From CAYRYU01 sp964428355 (GTDB taxonomy: Bacteria; Muiribacteriota; Ozemobacteria; Ozemobacterales; Ozemobacteraceae), in the NCBI GenBank assembly GCA_964428355.1, contig CAYRYU010000062.1, positions 1-41,256 of the forward strand: a stretch of 41,256 nucleotides of DNA, written 5' to 3'. This document shows positions 32,279-40,024 of the stretch, one piece after another. A program made the translations under genes and the position numbers. A model generated the notes under the pieces. It was not told where the DNA came from, ran no database searches, and saw only the letters and a program-made list of their open reading frames with translations. Positions within the stretch are counted from its first letter, which is position 1. Every line of letters begins with the position of its first letter.

Positions 32279-32770
32279 TTACAGGAGACCCATTTCCTTT
32301 CGGGGGTCGATCGTTGGAATCGAATTCCGCAACTGACCGGGTTCCCGGATCTTTCCCAGATCTTTCATGGAAAAAGGTCGCCGGAAGGCATCTTCCTCCG
32401 CGGTCAAGGTCCACTCACGCTTCTCGACGGCCCCACCACCGCACTGGAGGTATGCCACGACCTGGTATTGGGACCCCTTTTTCAACTCCTTCTTGAGGGA
32501 AAGGCGGAGGGTTTCCCTCAACCCCGCCTTCACGGAACGGGTTCCGGAAACTGTCGAGGAAGAAACCTCTTTGTCGCCCTCGAAAACCTTTACCAGAACG
32601 GAGAATCGTTTGATGCAGTCGGGGGTGGGATTCTTCACCGTCAGGCGGACTTCCCGGGGAAGGACCCGGCATTCCTCGCATGAAAGCTGGAGCCGGTCGG
32701 CGAAGGCCAGGTTGAAGAACACGGAAACCAGGCAAAGGCTGATTCCGGTCAAAGCGATCATTCGGTTCAT
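32279..32770 (-). CDS. Small exported protein of unknown function
   Basis: A 163-residue protein with signal peptide (MIALTGISLCLVSVFFNLAFA) and start ATG 32770, AAGGAGG upstream with a 9-base spacer (a second Met lies three codons on). The mature part is a beta-sandwich-like domain with strands (LPREVRLTVKNPTPD, VLVKVFEGD, YQVVAYLQCGG) and a CEEC pair near its start plus further cysteines, so disulfides are likely in the periplasm. The C-terminus is a short disordered tail. No known family is recognised. It converges with the CapA-like gene; its 5' side abuts the assembly gap, whose left flank includes the ribosome site. Confidence 0.65.
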   Translation of the reverse strand: MNRMIALTGISLCLVSVFFNLAFADRLQLSCEECRVLPREVRLTVKNPTPDCIKRFSVLVKVFEGDKEVSSSTVSGTRSVKAGLRETLRLSLKKELKKGSQYQVVAYLQCGGGAVEKREWTLTAEEDAFRRPFSMKDLGKIREPGQLRNSIPTIDPRKEMGLL

Positions 32771-32773
32771 GGC

Positions 32774-32828
32774 TTTTCCCCTCCTTGGGATTTTTTCTTC
32801 CTTACAATTTGTATCGGCATTTTTCCCC
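32774..32828. repeat. 55-base contig-end overlap, left copy
   Basis: This 55-base stretch is identical to 32929-32983 across the N-run, from TTTTCCCC to TTTTTCCCC. It ends exactly at the first N. An exact 55-base match between two contig ends is what a k=55 graph assembler leaves when it does not merge them. Confidence 0.9.
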
Positions 32829-32928
32829 NNNNNNNNNNNNNNNNNNNNNNNNNNNNNNNNNNNNNNNNNNNNNNNNNNNNNNNNNNNNNNNNNNNNNNNN
32901 NNNNNNNNNNNNNNNNNNNNNNNNNNNN
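32829..32928. other. Run of 100 N: assembly gap, probably artificial
   Basis: Exactly 100 Ns, a default scaffold gap. Because both flanks carry the same 55 bases, the true sequence is probably a simple join with no missing DNA. Confidence 0.9.
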
Positions 32929-32983
32929 TTTTCCCCTCCTTGGGATTTTTTCTTCCTTACAATTTGTATCGGCATTTTTCCCC
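32929..32983. repeat. 55-base contig-end overlap, right copy
   Basis: Starts with the first base after the Ns and is identical to 32774-32828. If the two ends are merged, only one copy remains and the leader of the leftward gene at 32770 runs on to position 32984. Confidence 0.9.
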
Positions 32984-33072
32984 GGTTCCATTAGCCCGCT
33001 GGCGGGGAAAGCCACAGAGGCCGAGACCGCAAAAACGTGCGAAAAAATCAACACTGATTCTCCCCAACCCGG

Positions 33073-33100
33073 TCCGTGTCCATCCGTGAAAATCCGTGGC
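33073..33100. repeat. Short environmental-type repeat (three TCCGTG at 10-base steps)
   Basis: TCCGTG occurs at 33073, 33083 and 33093, ending GTGGC. With GCCACAGAGG at 33011 it has the wording of repeats seen in many environmental genomes (from memory). The stretch from 32984 to 33196 holds no gene. Confidence 0.5.
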
Positions 33101-33160
33101 AAGACCATTCTTTGGCGATTTTTTCACGGCTTCAGATAAATGCCGAGAGGAAGCGAAACT

Positions 33161-33173
33161 CCCCTTCTTGGGG
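33161..33173 (-). terminator. Weak hairpin after the C26 peptidase gene
   Basis: CCCC-ttctt-GGGG; on the minus strand it is followed by AGTTTCG. A short stem, and no real T-run, so only a guess at a terminator. Confidence 0.25.
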
Positions 33174-33196
33174 ACGCCGGAATACGGTGACCTGAT

Positions 33197-33922
33197 TTAC
33201 CGGGGGTGCAGGGCGGAGGCGAGGAAGCCTCCGAAGAGTTTCAGGGAAAAGGTGTCGGAATTGACCGTCTCCTCGGGATGCCACTGGACCCCGATGCAGA
33301 CCTTCCCTCCCTTCGATTCGATCGCCTCGATGGAACCATCGGACGTCGTCGCCACGACCCTGAACCCCTTCGGAACCCTGTTTACCGCCTGATGGTGGAA
33401 GGAGTTGGTGAACAGTTCCGCTGTTCCCAGCCATTCCCGAAGGATGGAGCCGGACTTCACGGAAACCTTGTGACTTGGCGACCAACGCGGCGCGGCCTGG
33501 GTGTGTTGGATCCGGGAGATCCCCACGATGTCCTGGTGCACCGACCCACCCATCGCGATCGCGACGACCTGCGCCCCGCGGCAGATCCCCAAGGTCGGAA
33601 CACCGCGCGAGAAGGCTTCCCTGGCGAGAGCAAGCTCGAACTCGTCCCGGAAAGGGTTGACGAGCCCAAGGGCCGGGATCGGGTCCTCACCCTGGAAACG
33701 AGGGTGAACGTCTTCCCCGCCAGGCAGGAGTATCCCATCGACCAGGTCGAGGTATCTTCCCAACTCCGTTTCAGGGCAGGGAGGAAGGAGAATCACCGCG
33801 GCTCCGGCTTTCTGGAGAGCCTGATAGTATTTCCGGGTGCAGTATGTGCGGATCTTCATCTGCTCGTCGCGGATCGCCACGTCTCCATAAGCCATTCCGA
33901 TGAGGGGTTTGGTGCGGGTCAT
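33197..33922 (-). CDS. Class-I glutamine-amidotransferase-like peptidase (C26 / PuuD type)
   Basis: A 241-residue peptidase C26-family protein, the family of gamma-glutamyl-GABA hydrolase PuuD. The nucleophile is Cys114 in GICRGAQ (112-118), with His215 and Glu217 in QWHPE (213-217); PGGEDVHP (67-74) is also typical. Substrates in the family are gamma-glutamyl compounds. ATG at 33922 overlaps the stop of the DppC-type gene by four bases (ATGA). A longer frame to 34777 runs through other genes and is not real. Being last in the peptide-transport operon suggests it acts in the cytoplasm on imported gamma-glutamyl or wall peptides. Complete triad, so probably active. Confidence 0.92.
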   Translation of the reverse strand: MTRTKPLIGMAYGDVAIRDEQMKIRTYCTRKYYQALQKAGAAVILLPPCPETELGRYLDLVDGILLPGGEDVHPRFQGEDPIPALGLVNPFRDEFELALAREAFSRGVPTLGICRGAQVVAIAMGGSVHQDIVGISRIQHTQAAPRWSPSHKVSVKSGSILREWLGTAELFTNSFHHQAVNRVPKGFRVVATTSDGSIEAIESKGGKVCIGVQWHPEETVNSDTFSLKLFGGFLASALHPR

Positions 33923-34752
33923 GAGTAGTGCGCCTTTCTTCCGGGATCGAAAACGTCCCGCAACTCGTCGCCCAGGATGTTGAAGAGGACCACCACCAGG
34001 GCAATGCAGAGGCCCGGATAGAGCGACAGGCCGGGTGAATCCTTGAGGTAGTTCTTGCCCATCGAGACCATCCCTCCCCACGTTGGCAGGGAGGGGTCGA
34101 CCCCGAGCCCCAGGAAGCTGAGACTTGCCTCGGCAAGGATGGCCGTTGCCATTCCCATGGCGAAAATGACCATGACGAGGGGAAGACAGTTGGGCAGCAG
34201 ATGGGTGAGGATGATCCGCAGGTGACCGGCCCCGATGGTCCGGGCCGCGGTAACGAACTCGGCCGCGCGCAGTTCGAGCGCTGAACTGCGGATGATCCGG
34301 GCGGTTTCCGCCCATCCCGAAACGGCGATGGCGAGGATGACCGTGAACAGCCCATGGCCCATGAACATCGAGATGGCAATGGCAAGCAGAAGGCTCGGAA
34401 ATGCCAGAAACATATCCACGAGTCTCATCAGCAGCCAGTCGGTCCAACCGCCGAAGTATCCCGCCGCAAGCCCAACCAAAAGGCCCGCCAGGAGGGCGAA
34501 CAACCGCGCCCCGAGCCCGATTCCAAGGCTGAGGCGGGTTCCGTGGACGAGCCGGGAGAAGACGCACTGTCCCAGCTCGTCGCAACCGAGGGGGAAACCC
34601 TCGGGATGACTCAGACGACGCACCGGATCGCTTTCCATAGGGTCGTGAGGGGCGATCCACGGCGCGAAGATGGCCACCACCAGCAGCACGCCGATGATGA
34701 CCAGGCAAACCTTCCCGATTGGAGTCACCTGTTTCATCTGGGTCAGGATCAT
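33919..34752 (-). CDS. dppC: Peptide ABC transporter permease (DppC type)
   Basis: A 277-residue inner-membrane permease. The N-terminal anchor (VCLVIIGVLLVVAIFAPWIAP) is followed by the DppC-type HPEGFPLGCDELGQ-like segment, then five membrane spans, and the EAA-type loop EFVTAARTIGAGHLRIILTHLLPN, the site where the ATPase docks (quoted here as EFVTAARTIG and HLRIILTHLLPN). The end GDELRDVFDPG is diagnostic of the DppC/OppC group. ATG 34752 overlaps the DppB stop by four bases. It works with DppB, DppA and two ATPases; none of the ATPases is in this window. Confidence 0.93.
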   Translation of the reverse strand: MILTQMKQVTPIGKVCLVIIGVLLVVAIFAPWIAPHDPMESDPVRRLSHPEGFPLGCDELGQCVFSRLVHGTRLSLGIGLGARLFALLAGLLVGLAAGYFGGWTDWLLMRLVDMFLAFPSLLLAIAISMFMGHGLFTVILAIAVSGWAETARIIRSSALELRAAEFVTAARTIGAGHLRIILTHLLPNCLPLVMVIFAMGMATAILAEASLSFLGLGVDPSLPTWGGMVSMGKNYLKDSPGLSLYPGLCIALVVVLFNILGDELRDVFDPGRKAHYS

Positions 34753-35696
34753 TCGGCCGCCCCCAGCATTTCATCACGAACCTTCGGGTTGACCCACGCG
34801 TACAAAAGGTCTACCACGAGATTGACCATAACGAAGATGAAGGCGGAAAAGAGAACCACGCCCTGGATTACCGGGTAATCCCTCTTCAGGATGGCATCCA
34901 TCGCGAAACGGCCGAGCCCGGGGACGTCGAAGATGGTCTCGACTATTACAGACCCGCTCAGGAAGCTGGAAAAGTCCAACCCCACCACGGTGATGATCGG
35001 AACAAGGGCATTCATCAACGCATGCCGGAAAAGAATCCGCCCGGTGTGAAGGCCCTTGGCACGGGCGGTGCGGATGTACTCCTGGTTGAGAACCTCGATG
35101 AGGCTGGACCTGACGATCCTGGCCAGGAAAGCCCCGGATCTCACCCCAAGGGTGAAGGCGGGAAGAACAAGCGGCCAGAGGCTTCCCCCGGTCCGGAAGG
35201 CCGAAGTCGGGAACCATTTCAGCCGCGAAGCAAGGATGTCCAGGAGTATCAAGCCGGTCAGGAAGATGGGAACGCTGATTCCGGCGACGGAGAATGCCGT
35301 GCAGATCCGGTCCGGGATGCGCCTGTGGAAGATCGCTCCCGCTATCCCGGCCACTAGGCCGATCAGGATGGAAAAGGCAAGCGCCATCAGGGACAATTTG
35401 AGGGTGTAGGGGAACTTTTCGACGATCGACTCCATCACGGGTTTCTCGGAAATGGCCGATCTGCCGAGGTCTCCGGAAGCGACCTTTCCGAGATACGAGA
35501 CGAAGCGGACAGGCAGGGAGCGGTCCAGCCCCATCTCGGTGCGCATCCTGTCTATGGTCTCGGGGGAAGCTCGCGGTCCGGCAAGTGTTTCGGCAGGATC
35601 CCCCGGGATCAGGTAAAGCAGAACGAATGTCACGAGCAGGATTCCGAGAATGACCGGGATCGTCCCCAGAACCCGCCGGATGGTGTACTCGGTCAT
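34749..35696 (-). CDS. dppB: Peptide ABC transporter permease (DppB type)
   Basis: A 315-residue permease of the DppB/OppB group. It starts with the usual RRVLGTIPVILGILLVTF membrane segment and LIPGDPAETLAG, then the periplasmic MG-L-PV-RF motif (GLDRSLPVRFVSYLG), and six spans in all. The EAA loop is EYIRTARAKGLHTGRILFRHALMNAL, with a clear ending FDVPGLGRFAMDAI and NLVVDLLYAWVNPKVR (each quoted in part). ATG 35696 is 22 bases after the DppA stop. Cotranscribed with DppA, DppC and the C26 peptidase. Confidence 0.94.
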   Translation of the reverse strand: MTEYTIRRVLGTIPVILGILLVTFVLLYLIPGDPAETLAGPRASPETIDRMRTEMGLDRSLPVRFVSYLGKVASGDLGRSAISEKPVMESIVEKFPYTLKLSLMALAFSILIGLVAGIAGAIFHRRIPDRICTAFSVAGISVPIFLTGLILLDILASRLKWFPTSAFRTGGSLWPLVLPAFTLGVRSGAFLARIVRSSLIEVLNQEYIRTARAKGLHTGRILFRHALMNALVPIITVVGLDFSSFLSGSVIVETIFDVPGLGRFAMDAILKRDYPVIQGVVLFSAFIFVMVNLVVDLLYAWVNPKVRDEMLGAAE

Positions 35697-35718
35697 CTGG
35701 TTGCCCGGGGGCGGGGTT

Positions 35719-37317
35719 TCATTCCTTCATCCTCGTTGTCAGGCCCTTGTCGAAGGCAAAGAGAGCGGAGAACCCGATGCTGTCGACCTTCGGACCGATC
35801 AGGTAGCTCTCGCAGCAATGCCACAGATAGAGCCACGGGGCTTCATCCGCGATCATGCGGTTGAGCTTGTCGTATGCCTGGCTCCTGAGAGCCGGGTCCT
35901 GGATGCGGACCGCTTCCTGGATCATCTTGTCAACGTTTTCGTTCTTGAAACGCGCGCGATTCCCGCCAGATCCCCAGTTCTTCGAATGGAAGACCGGGAA
36001 GAGGAAGTTCTCGCCATCAGGGTAGTCGCCGAACCAGCTCAGGTAGAAGGAAGGAGCTTCACCCTTGTCGATCGCGTCCTTGAGGGCGCTCCATTCCATC
36101 GGTTTGAGGTTCACGACCACCCCGAATTTCTTGAGTTCTCCCTGGATCAGCCTGGTGATCTCGAATGCCGCCTGGGAAGATTTCTGGAAGAGATCGAACT
36201 TCAGGGGTTTCTGGGTCGTGAACCCCGCTTCCTTCAGCAGGGAAAGGCCCGCAGCGGGATCGCAGGAATACCCCTTGAACTCCTCTGAAAAACCGAGAAT
36301 CCCCGGGGGGATGCTTCCCTTTGCGGACACTCCTCGTCCCTTGTAAATGGATTTCAGGATGGTTTCGCGGTCCAGGAGCAGGTTGAGGGCTTTCCTGACC
36401 CGGACATCGTTGAAGGGAGGCTTCTGGTTGTTGAAACCCAGGTAGAAGACGTTCATTGCCGGAACGTTGAACACCCGGTTCTCGTTTTCCTTCTTCGCGC
36501 TGAACCGGTCGTAGTTGGAGGGGGAAAGCTGGAGTATGTCCAGGTTCCCTGATTCGAACTCCATCTCCGCTTTTAGACTTTCTGGGATGATCCTGAGCTC
36601 CATTTCCGAGATCTGGGGCTTTTCTCCGAAGTAGAGCGGATTCTCGGAAAGAAGCAGATAGCTGTCGCGCTCCCGCTCGATGATCTTGAAGGGCCCCGTT
36701 CCGAACGGTTTCTCGAAAAACGCTTTTTCCGACATGAGTTTTTCGCACCCCGAGGGCAGGATGAAGCAGGCAGGCATGGTAAGAAGACACAGGAAGGGGG
36801 CGAAAGGCTCCGAGAGCCTGATCTTGACGGTCGAAGGGTCGGGAGCCGAGATCCCGGTCAGGATCGAGGACTTTCCTTCCATCCGTTCGCGGGCGCCCTG
36901 GACCTTTTCGAGAACCCAGGTTCTCGGGGACCGGGTCTTCGGGTCGAGGACCCGATCGAACGAAAACACGACATCGCGTGAGGTGAACTCCTGTCCGTTG
37001 TGGAAAATGACCCCTTTCCGGAGGTGAAAGGTATATTCGAGGCCGTCGGAGGAGATTTCCCATGACTCTGCGAGACAGGGAACGAGGTTCATCTTCTGAT
37101 CGTATGTGACCAACCCGTCGAAGATCTTGGCCTGGACGCTCCCCTCGTTGACATCGACTCCCCGTGCGGGATCGAGATTGGAGGGTTCACTGGTCAGATA
37201 CCCATGGAACATTTCCCGGGGCCGGGTTGCACGGTTCGTCCCCGCCTGGCCGGCGAGGATCCCGGCAACCGCGATGATGAGGGAAAGCGCGGCAGTCCAA
37301 AGAAGTTTTCGCTTCAT
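35719..37317 (-). CDS. dppA: Peptide-binding protein of ABC transporter (DppA/SBP_bac_5 type)
   Basis: A 532-residue periplasmic or lipid-less solute-binding protein of SBP_bac_5. Diagnostic stretches: EPSNLDPARG, LAESWEISSDGLEYTFHLRKG (in parts), FTSRDVVFSFDRVLD, GTGPFK, LGFNNQKPPFNDVRVRKAL and RSQAYDKLNRMIADEAPW. A signal peptide (RKLLWTAALSLIIAVAGILAG) begins it; it has no lipobox, so it is soluble or keeps its signal. The ATG at 37317 has AAGG with a 9-base spacer; another ATG at 37326 sits right beside AAGG and is worse. The ligand is probably a peptide, possibly a murein peptide given the C26 partner, but the pocket cannot be read. First gene of the operon. Confidence 0.93.
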   Translation of the reverse strand: MKRKLLWTAALSLIIAVAGILAGQAGTNRATRPREMFHGYLTSEPSNLDPARGVDVNEGSVQAKIFDGLVTYDQKMNLVPCLAESWEISSDGLEYTFHLRKGVIFHNGQEFTSRDVVFSFDRVLDPKTRSPRTWVLEKVQGARERMEGKSSILTGISAPDPSTVKIRLSEPFAPFLCLLTMPACFILPSGCEKLMSEKAFFEKPFGTGPFKIIERERDSYLLLSENPLYFGEKPQISEMELRIIPESLKAEMEFESGNLDILQLSPSNYDRFSAKKENENRVFNVPAMNVFYLGFNNQKPPFNDVRVRKALNLLLDRETILKSIYKGRGVSAKGSIPPGILGFSEEFKGYSCDPAAGLSLLKEAGFTTQKPLKFDLFQKSSQAAFEITRLIQGELKKFGVVVNLKPMEWSALKDAIDKGEAPSFYLSWFGDYPDGENFLFPVFHSKNWGSGGNRARFKNENVDKMIQEAVRIQDPALRSQAYDKLNRMIADEAPWLYLWHCCESYLIGPKVDSIGFSALFAFDKGLTTRMKE

Positions 37318-37392
37318 GTTCGCCATCCTTAGTCTGAATTCTCTTCCCTATCCATCGGACGTTCCGGCCAAATGGTTTAACCCGGTCGGACC

Positions 37393-37875
37393 CTAGCGGC
37401 CCTGGTTCGCGTCCGAGGGGGTGAAAAAAGCGATCTCTACTCCGTGCCCTCCCACGGTCGCCACCGCAACCGAGGGGATCGGACCGTCGCGGGGCCGGGT
37501 TGCGCTTCCCGGGTTCACGAAGGTGATCCGGCCTTCCACGAAGACATCCCGTGCATGCGTGTGACCAAAAACCCCGGCGATGCAGTCATGCCCGACGTGG
37601 CGGCGGACTTCCTCGATCCGGTGGGCAAGAACGATCTTCCCCACCCCCACGTCGATTACCCTGAAGACCGGGAGGTCGTCGGACCAGCCGTCGGTGTTTC
37701 CGCGGACGGCGTAAACCGGAGCGATCGGAACAAGCTTCTCCAGAACATCCGGGGCGATAATATCCCCAGCATGGAGTATCATCCGGGCTCCGGTGAAGGC
37801 TGCGGTGATCCATGGCGGGGCTTCCCATTCGTAATCTTCGGGAATATGGGTGTCGGAAATCAGACCGATCTTCAA
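37393..37875 (-). CDS. YfcE/MJ0936-type phosphodiesterase
   Basis: A 160-residue small calcineurin-like phosphodiesterase. Motifs: KIGLISDTHIP (DxH), LHAGDI (GDxx), RGNTD (GN-D), FGHTHA (GHTH) and VNPGSATRPRDG, the classic YfcE end. The family hydrolyses phosphodiesters with Mn or similar metals; the natural substrate is unknown. The start is doubtful: TTG at 37875 gives the usual (M)KIGLISDTH with GTGAGG 6 bases upstream, and this is my choice; the frame extends to a TTG at 37932 that has no ribosome site. It is divergent from the RDD gene across a promoter-operator region. 66 bases separate its end from the start of DppA. Confidence 0.9.
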   Translation of the reverse strand: MKIGLISDTHIPEDYEWEAPPWITAAFTGARMILHAGDIIAPDVLEKLVPIAPVYAVRGNTDGWSDDLPVFRVIDVGVGKIVLAHRIEEVRRHVGHDCIAGVFGHTHARDVFVEGRITFVNPGSATRPRDGPIPSVAVATVGGHGVEIAFFTPSDANQGR

Positions 37876-37925
37876 CGGAAACCTCACCAGATCTTGGGAC
37901 CCCTTTCCTGGCAGGGAGAATTCCC

Positions 37926-37954
37926 TTGACAAGGGTATGTATTCTTAATACATT
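37926..37954 (+). promoter_or_regulatory. Sigma-70-type promoter with palindrome (possible operator)
   Basis: A perfect -35 TTGACA (37926-37931), a 17-base spacer, and TACATT (37949-37954) as the -10. Within it is ATGTATT-ctt-AATACAT (37937-37953), a perfect 7-base inverted repeat, which overlaps spacer and -10 and could bind a repressor. It faces the RDD gene at 38018. Confidence 0.55.
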
Positions 37955-38017
37955 TCATCGACAAAGCTCCTTACGGTTTTGAGAGGGGCCAGGAATTCGC
38001 CGCGGGAGGGCCTCGTC

Positions 38018-38536
38018 ATGGATATGGAGATTTTCCAGAAACGGGTCATGGCCTCGTTCATCGATTGCGTAATGGTCGGGGCGGTGGTTTTCATCCTTCA
38101 GTTTCCGTGCTTTTTGATTCTTCCGAGGTTCCTGGCCAGCATCTGCGCGATCGTCGTCAACTTCATCGGAGCAGGGTTGATACTCCTGAAAGACGGCCCC
38201 TACAAAGTCGCTTTCCTCGACCGGCAAAGTATCGGCAAGAAACAGATGTATCTCCGGGTAACGAAGGATGACGGGGAAACCTCGATCACGTGGGCCGAGT
38301 CAATTTCGCGGAATATTCCTTTCGCGATTCCGTTCGTGTTAGGAAGCCTTTCCTTCGCAGTCAGCATGATCCCTTTCATCGGGTGGCTCCTGCTTCCTTT
38401 CGTCGGGCTCGGGTCTTTGGTTTCGATAGCATTCATCGGTTTCGAAACCTTCCTGATGTACAAGGATCCCCAAGGCAAGCGGTGGGGTGACCGCCGCGCC
38501 GGCACCATCGTCGCCCCGGGGGAGTTCACCTCCTGA
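38018..38536 (+). CDS. RDD-family membrane protein
   Basis: A 172-residue inner-membrane protein of the RDD family. The opening FQKRVMASFIDCVMVG has the R-x-x-AS-x-ID form, and the end GDRRAGTIV gives the last Asp-Arg group. There are about four hydrophobic segments (~20-40, 45-58, 100-120, 125-145). Members are linked with transport or stress in some bacteria, but the reaction is unknown. ATG 38018 has GGGAGGG 7 bases upstream and is preferred to the TTG at 37979. A promoter with a palindrome lies 60-90 bases upstream and a strong terminator follows, so it is a single-gene unit. Confidence 0.88.
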   Translation: MDMEIFQKRVMASFIDCVMVGAVVFILQFPCFLILPRFLASICAIVVNFIGAGLILLKDGPYKVAFLDRQSIGKKQMYLRVTKDDGETSITWAESISRNIPFAIPFVLGSLSFAVSMIPFIGWLLLPFVGLGSLVSIAFIGFETFLMYKDPQGKRWGDRRAGTIVAPGEFTS

Positions 38537-38843
38537 GCTGAACTTAAAGCCCCCAGCTGCCGGAAAATCACCGATTCAAGAGCCCCCCTGCCTCGGGGCT
38601 TTCTTTTTCGCGTGGAAGGAAGTCCGGGCGAAATTTTCCAAGGCAGTTGACAACCTCGAGGGGTACCATTAGTTTGATGGTCGTTTCAGGGATTTCAGGG
38701 GCAATCATTTTTCGAAACCGGTTCTGGTTGCGTTCTCGGTTGTCCCTATCCTAAATGAGAATCACCCACTCCAAGCTACAAGTCGGTGGGAAGTTTTTGG
38801 GGGCAATGGATTGTTTGAACAGCCGATCGAAGGAGCGAGAAGC
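38537..38843. other. Intergenic region with terminator
   Basis: 307 bases between the RDD and CsgG-like genes. The terminator of the RDD gene is at 38581-38609. The rest probably holds the promoter of the CsgG-like gene, but I see no good -10/-35 pair; no open frame is supported. Confidence 0.5.
38581..38609 (+). terminator. Intrinsic terminator after RDD gene
   Basis: AGCCCC (38581-38586) pairs with GGGGCT (38595-38600), loop of 8 bases, then TTCTTTTTC. Confidence 0.75.
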
Positions 38844-39863
38844 GTGAAGAAAGAGATAATGGTTCTTCTCATCATCGCATTGTTGGGAGCCTGCAGCGAC
38901 CTGCTTGCGCAGGGGTCTTCGGTTCTCGAGCAGGCCAAAAAGAGGGCCGCGGAAAGGGCAAACCTCACCCGCGCGGTTGATGTGACCGAAAGGGCTGGTT
39001 CCATCCGCATCGCGGTTCTTCCTTTCAAGACCTCGAGCGGACTTCCCTGTTGGTGGGAAGGGACCTTCGACCCAGGCCGGGCCATCTCCGACATGGTCAC
39101 CTCCTGCCTCATGAAATCGAGCCGTTTCATCGTCTTCGACCGGAACAACCTCCAGACGATCCTGACCGAGCAGAACCTCAGCACGACTGGAATGATCACG
39201 GCGGAAACGGCCGTTCAAATCGGACGGCTGGCGGGAGTTCAGTTCCTGGTGACAGGTTCCCTGGTCGAGTTCACCAGGGCAAGCTCAGGAGGCGGTGGAG
39301 TCAAGATCCCGACCTCATTTGGGGATATCGGGGGGGGAGGTTCCAAGACGAAAGTCCGCACGACCGTCGAGGTCCAGATGATCGACGTCACCACTGGGCT
39401 GGTCGCCGCTTCCGTCAGTGCCAGGGACCAGACTTCCGTGGGGGGCTCGGAAATCTCGGTTTCGATCAAAGGATACAGCGCCACGACCGGCCGGGAAGAG
39501 TTCGCCAGCTCGGGCCTGGGAAAGTCCATGAGCAGGGTCGCCCAGAAACTGGCCCAGGGACTCGAAACCGCCGAGATCAAGATGATCGAGCCACCCCCAC
39601 CAATCGAGGGCTACGTCATGGGCGTCGAGGGGGACCAGGTGATCCTCAACATCGGAAGCCGCGACGGCGTCCTGCAGGGAATGGTTTTCGGAATCGCCCG
39701 TGTCAAGGAAATGGTCGATCCCGTTTCAGGTCAGATGAAAAATGTGAACATGCCCCTCTGCGAGGTGAAGATAATCTCCGTCCAGGCTGACGCCTGCATC
39801 GGAACGGCACCGGGCGCGGGCTCCAAGGGCATCCAACCCAGGGATTCAGCGGTTCGGAAGTAA
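38844..39863 (+). CDS. CsgG-family lipoprotein
   Basis: A 339-residue protein of the CsgG family (curli secretion channel and relatives). GTG at 38844 is chosen because AAGGAG is 8 bases upstream and a lipoprotein signal follows (LLIIALLGAC, lipidated Cys). CsgG features: IRIAVLPFKT, AISDMVTSCLMKSSRFIVFDR (in parts), NLQTILTEQNLS, IGRLAGVQFLVTGSLVEF and VEVQMIDVTTGLVAASVSA. A final ~70-residue domain (GYVMGVEGDQVILNIGSRDGV) resembles the C-terminal domain of FlgT-like proteins. There are no CsgA/E/F genes beside it, so a curli role is not shown; many relatives serve other outer-membrane tasks. It probably forms an outer-membrane-linked oligomer. Confidence 0.88.
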   Translation: MKKEIMVLLIIALLGACSDLLAQGSSVLEQAKKRAAERANLTRAVDVTERAGSIRIAVLPFKTSSGLPCWWEGTFDPGRAISDMVTSCLMKSSRFIVFDRNNLQTILTEQNLSTTGMITAETAVQIGRLAGVQFLVTGSLVEFTRASSGGGGVKIPTSFGDIGGGGSKTKVRTTVEVQMIDVTTGLVAASVSARDQTSVGGSEISVSIKGYSATTGREEFASSGLGKSMSRVAQKLAQGLETAEIKMIEPPPPIEGYVMGVEGDQVILNIGSRDGVLQGMVFGIARVKEMVDPVSGQMKNVNMPLCEVKIISVQADACIGTAPGAGSKGIQPRDSAVRK

Positions 39864-40024
39864 GTTCCCGAAGCCATCCGGATGCGCTCTTTCCCCATCT
39901 GCGGGAAGAAGGGAACAAATTCACCGCAGGCGGAGAAAATCCTGTTGAGGCGGTCACAACCTCCAGAAAAAGTGCGTTATGATTCTTGTGGAAGGCAACT
40001 CGAGGGCGGGAAGGGGGAGATGGC

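Noticed and set aside
33073..33100. Three evenly spaced hexamers as a CRISPR-like array
   Set aside because: The units are six bases with four-base gaps, far too short for repeat and spacer.
33197..34777. A 526-codon fused gene reading back from the C26 peptidase
   Set aside because: The part before 33922 is the shadow of the DppC gene; the ATG at 33922 with the ATGA overlap is the real start.
38844..39863. A curli (csg) operon
   Set aside because: Only the CsgG-like gene is present; no CsgA, CsgB, CsgE or CsgF is beside it.
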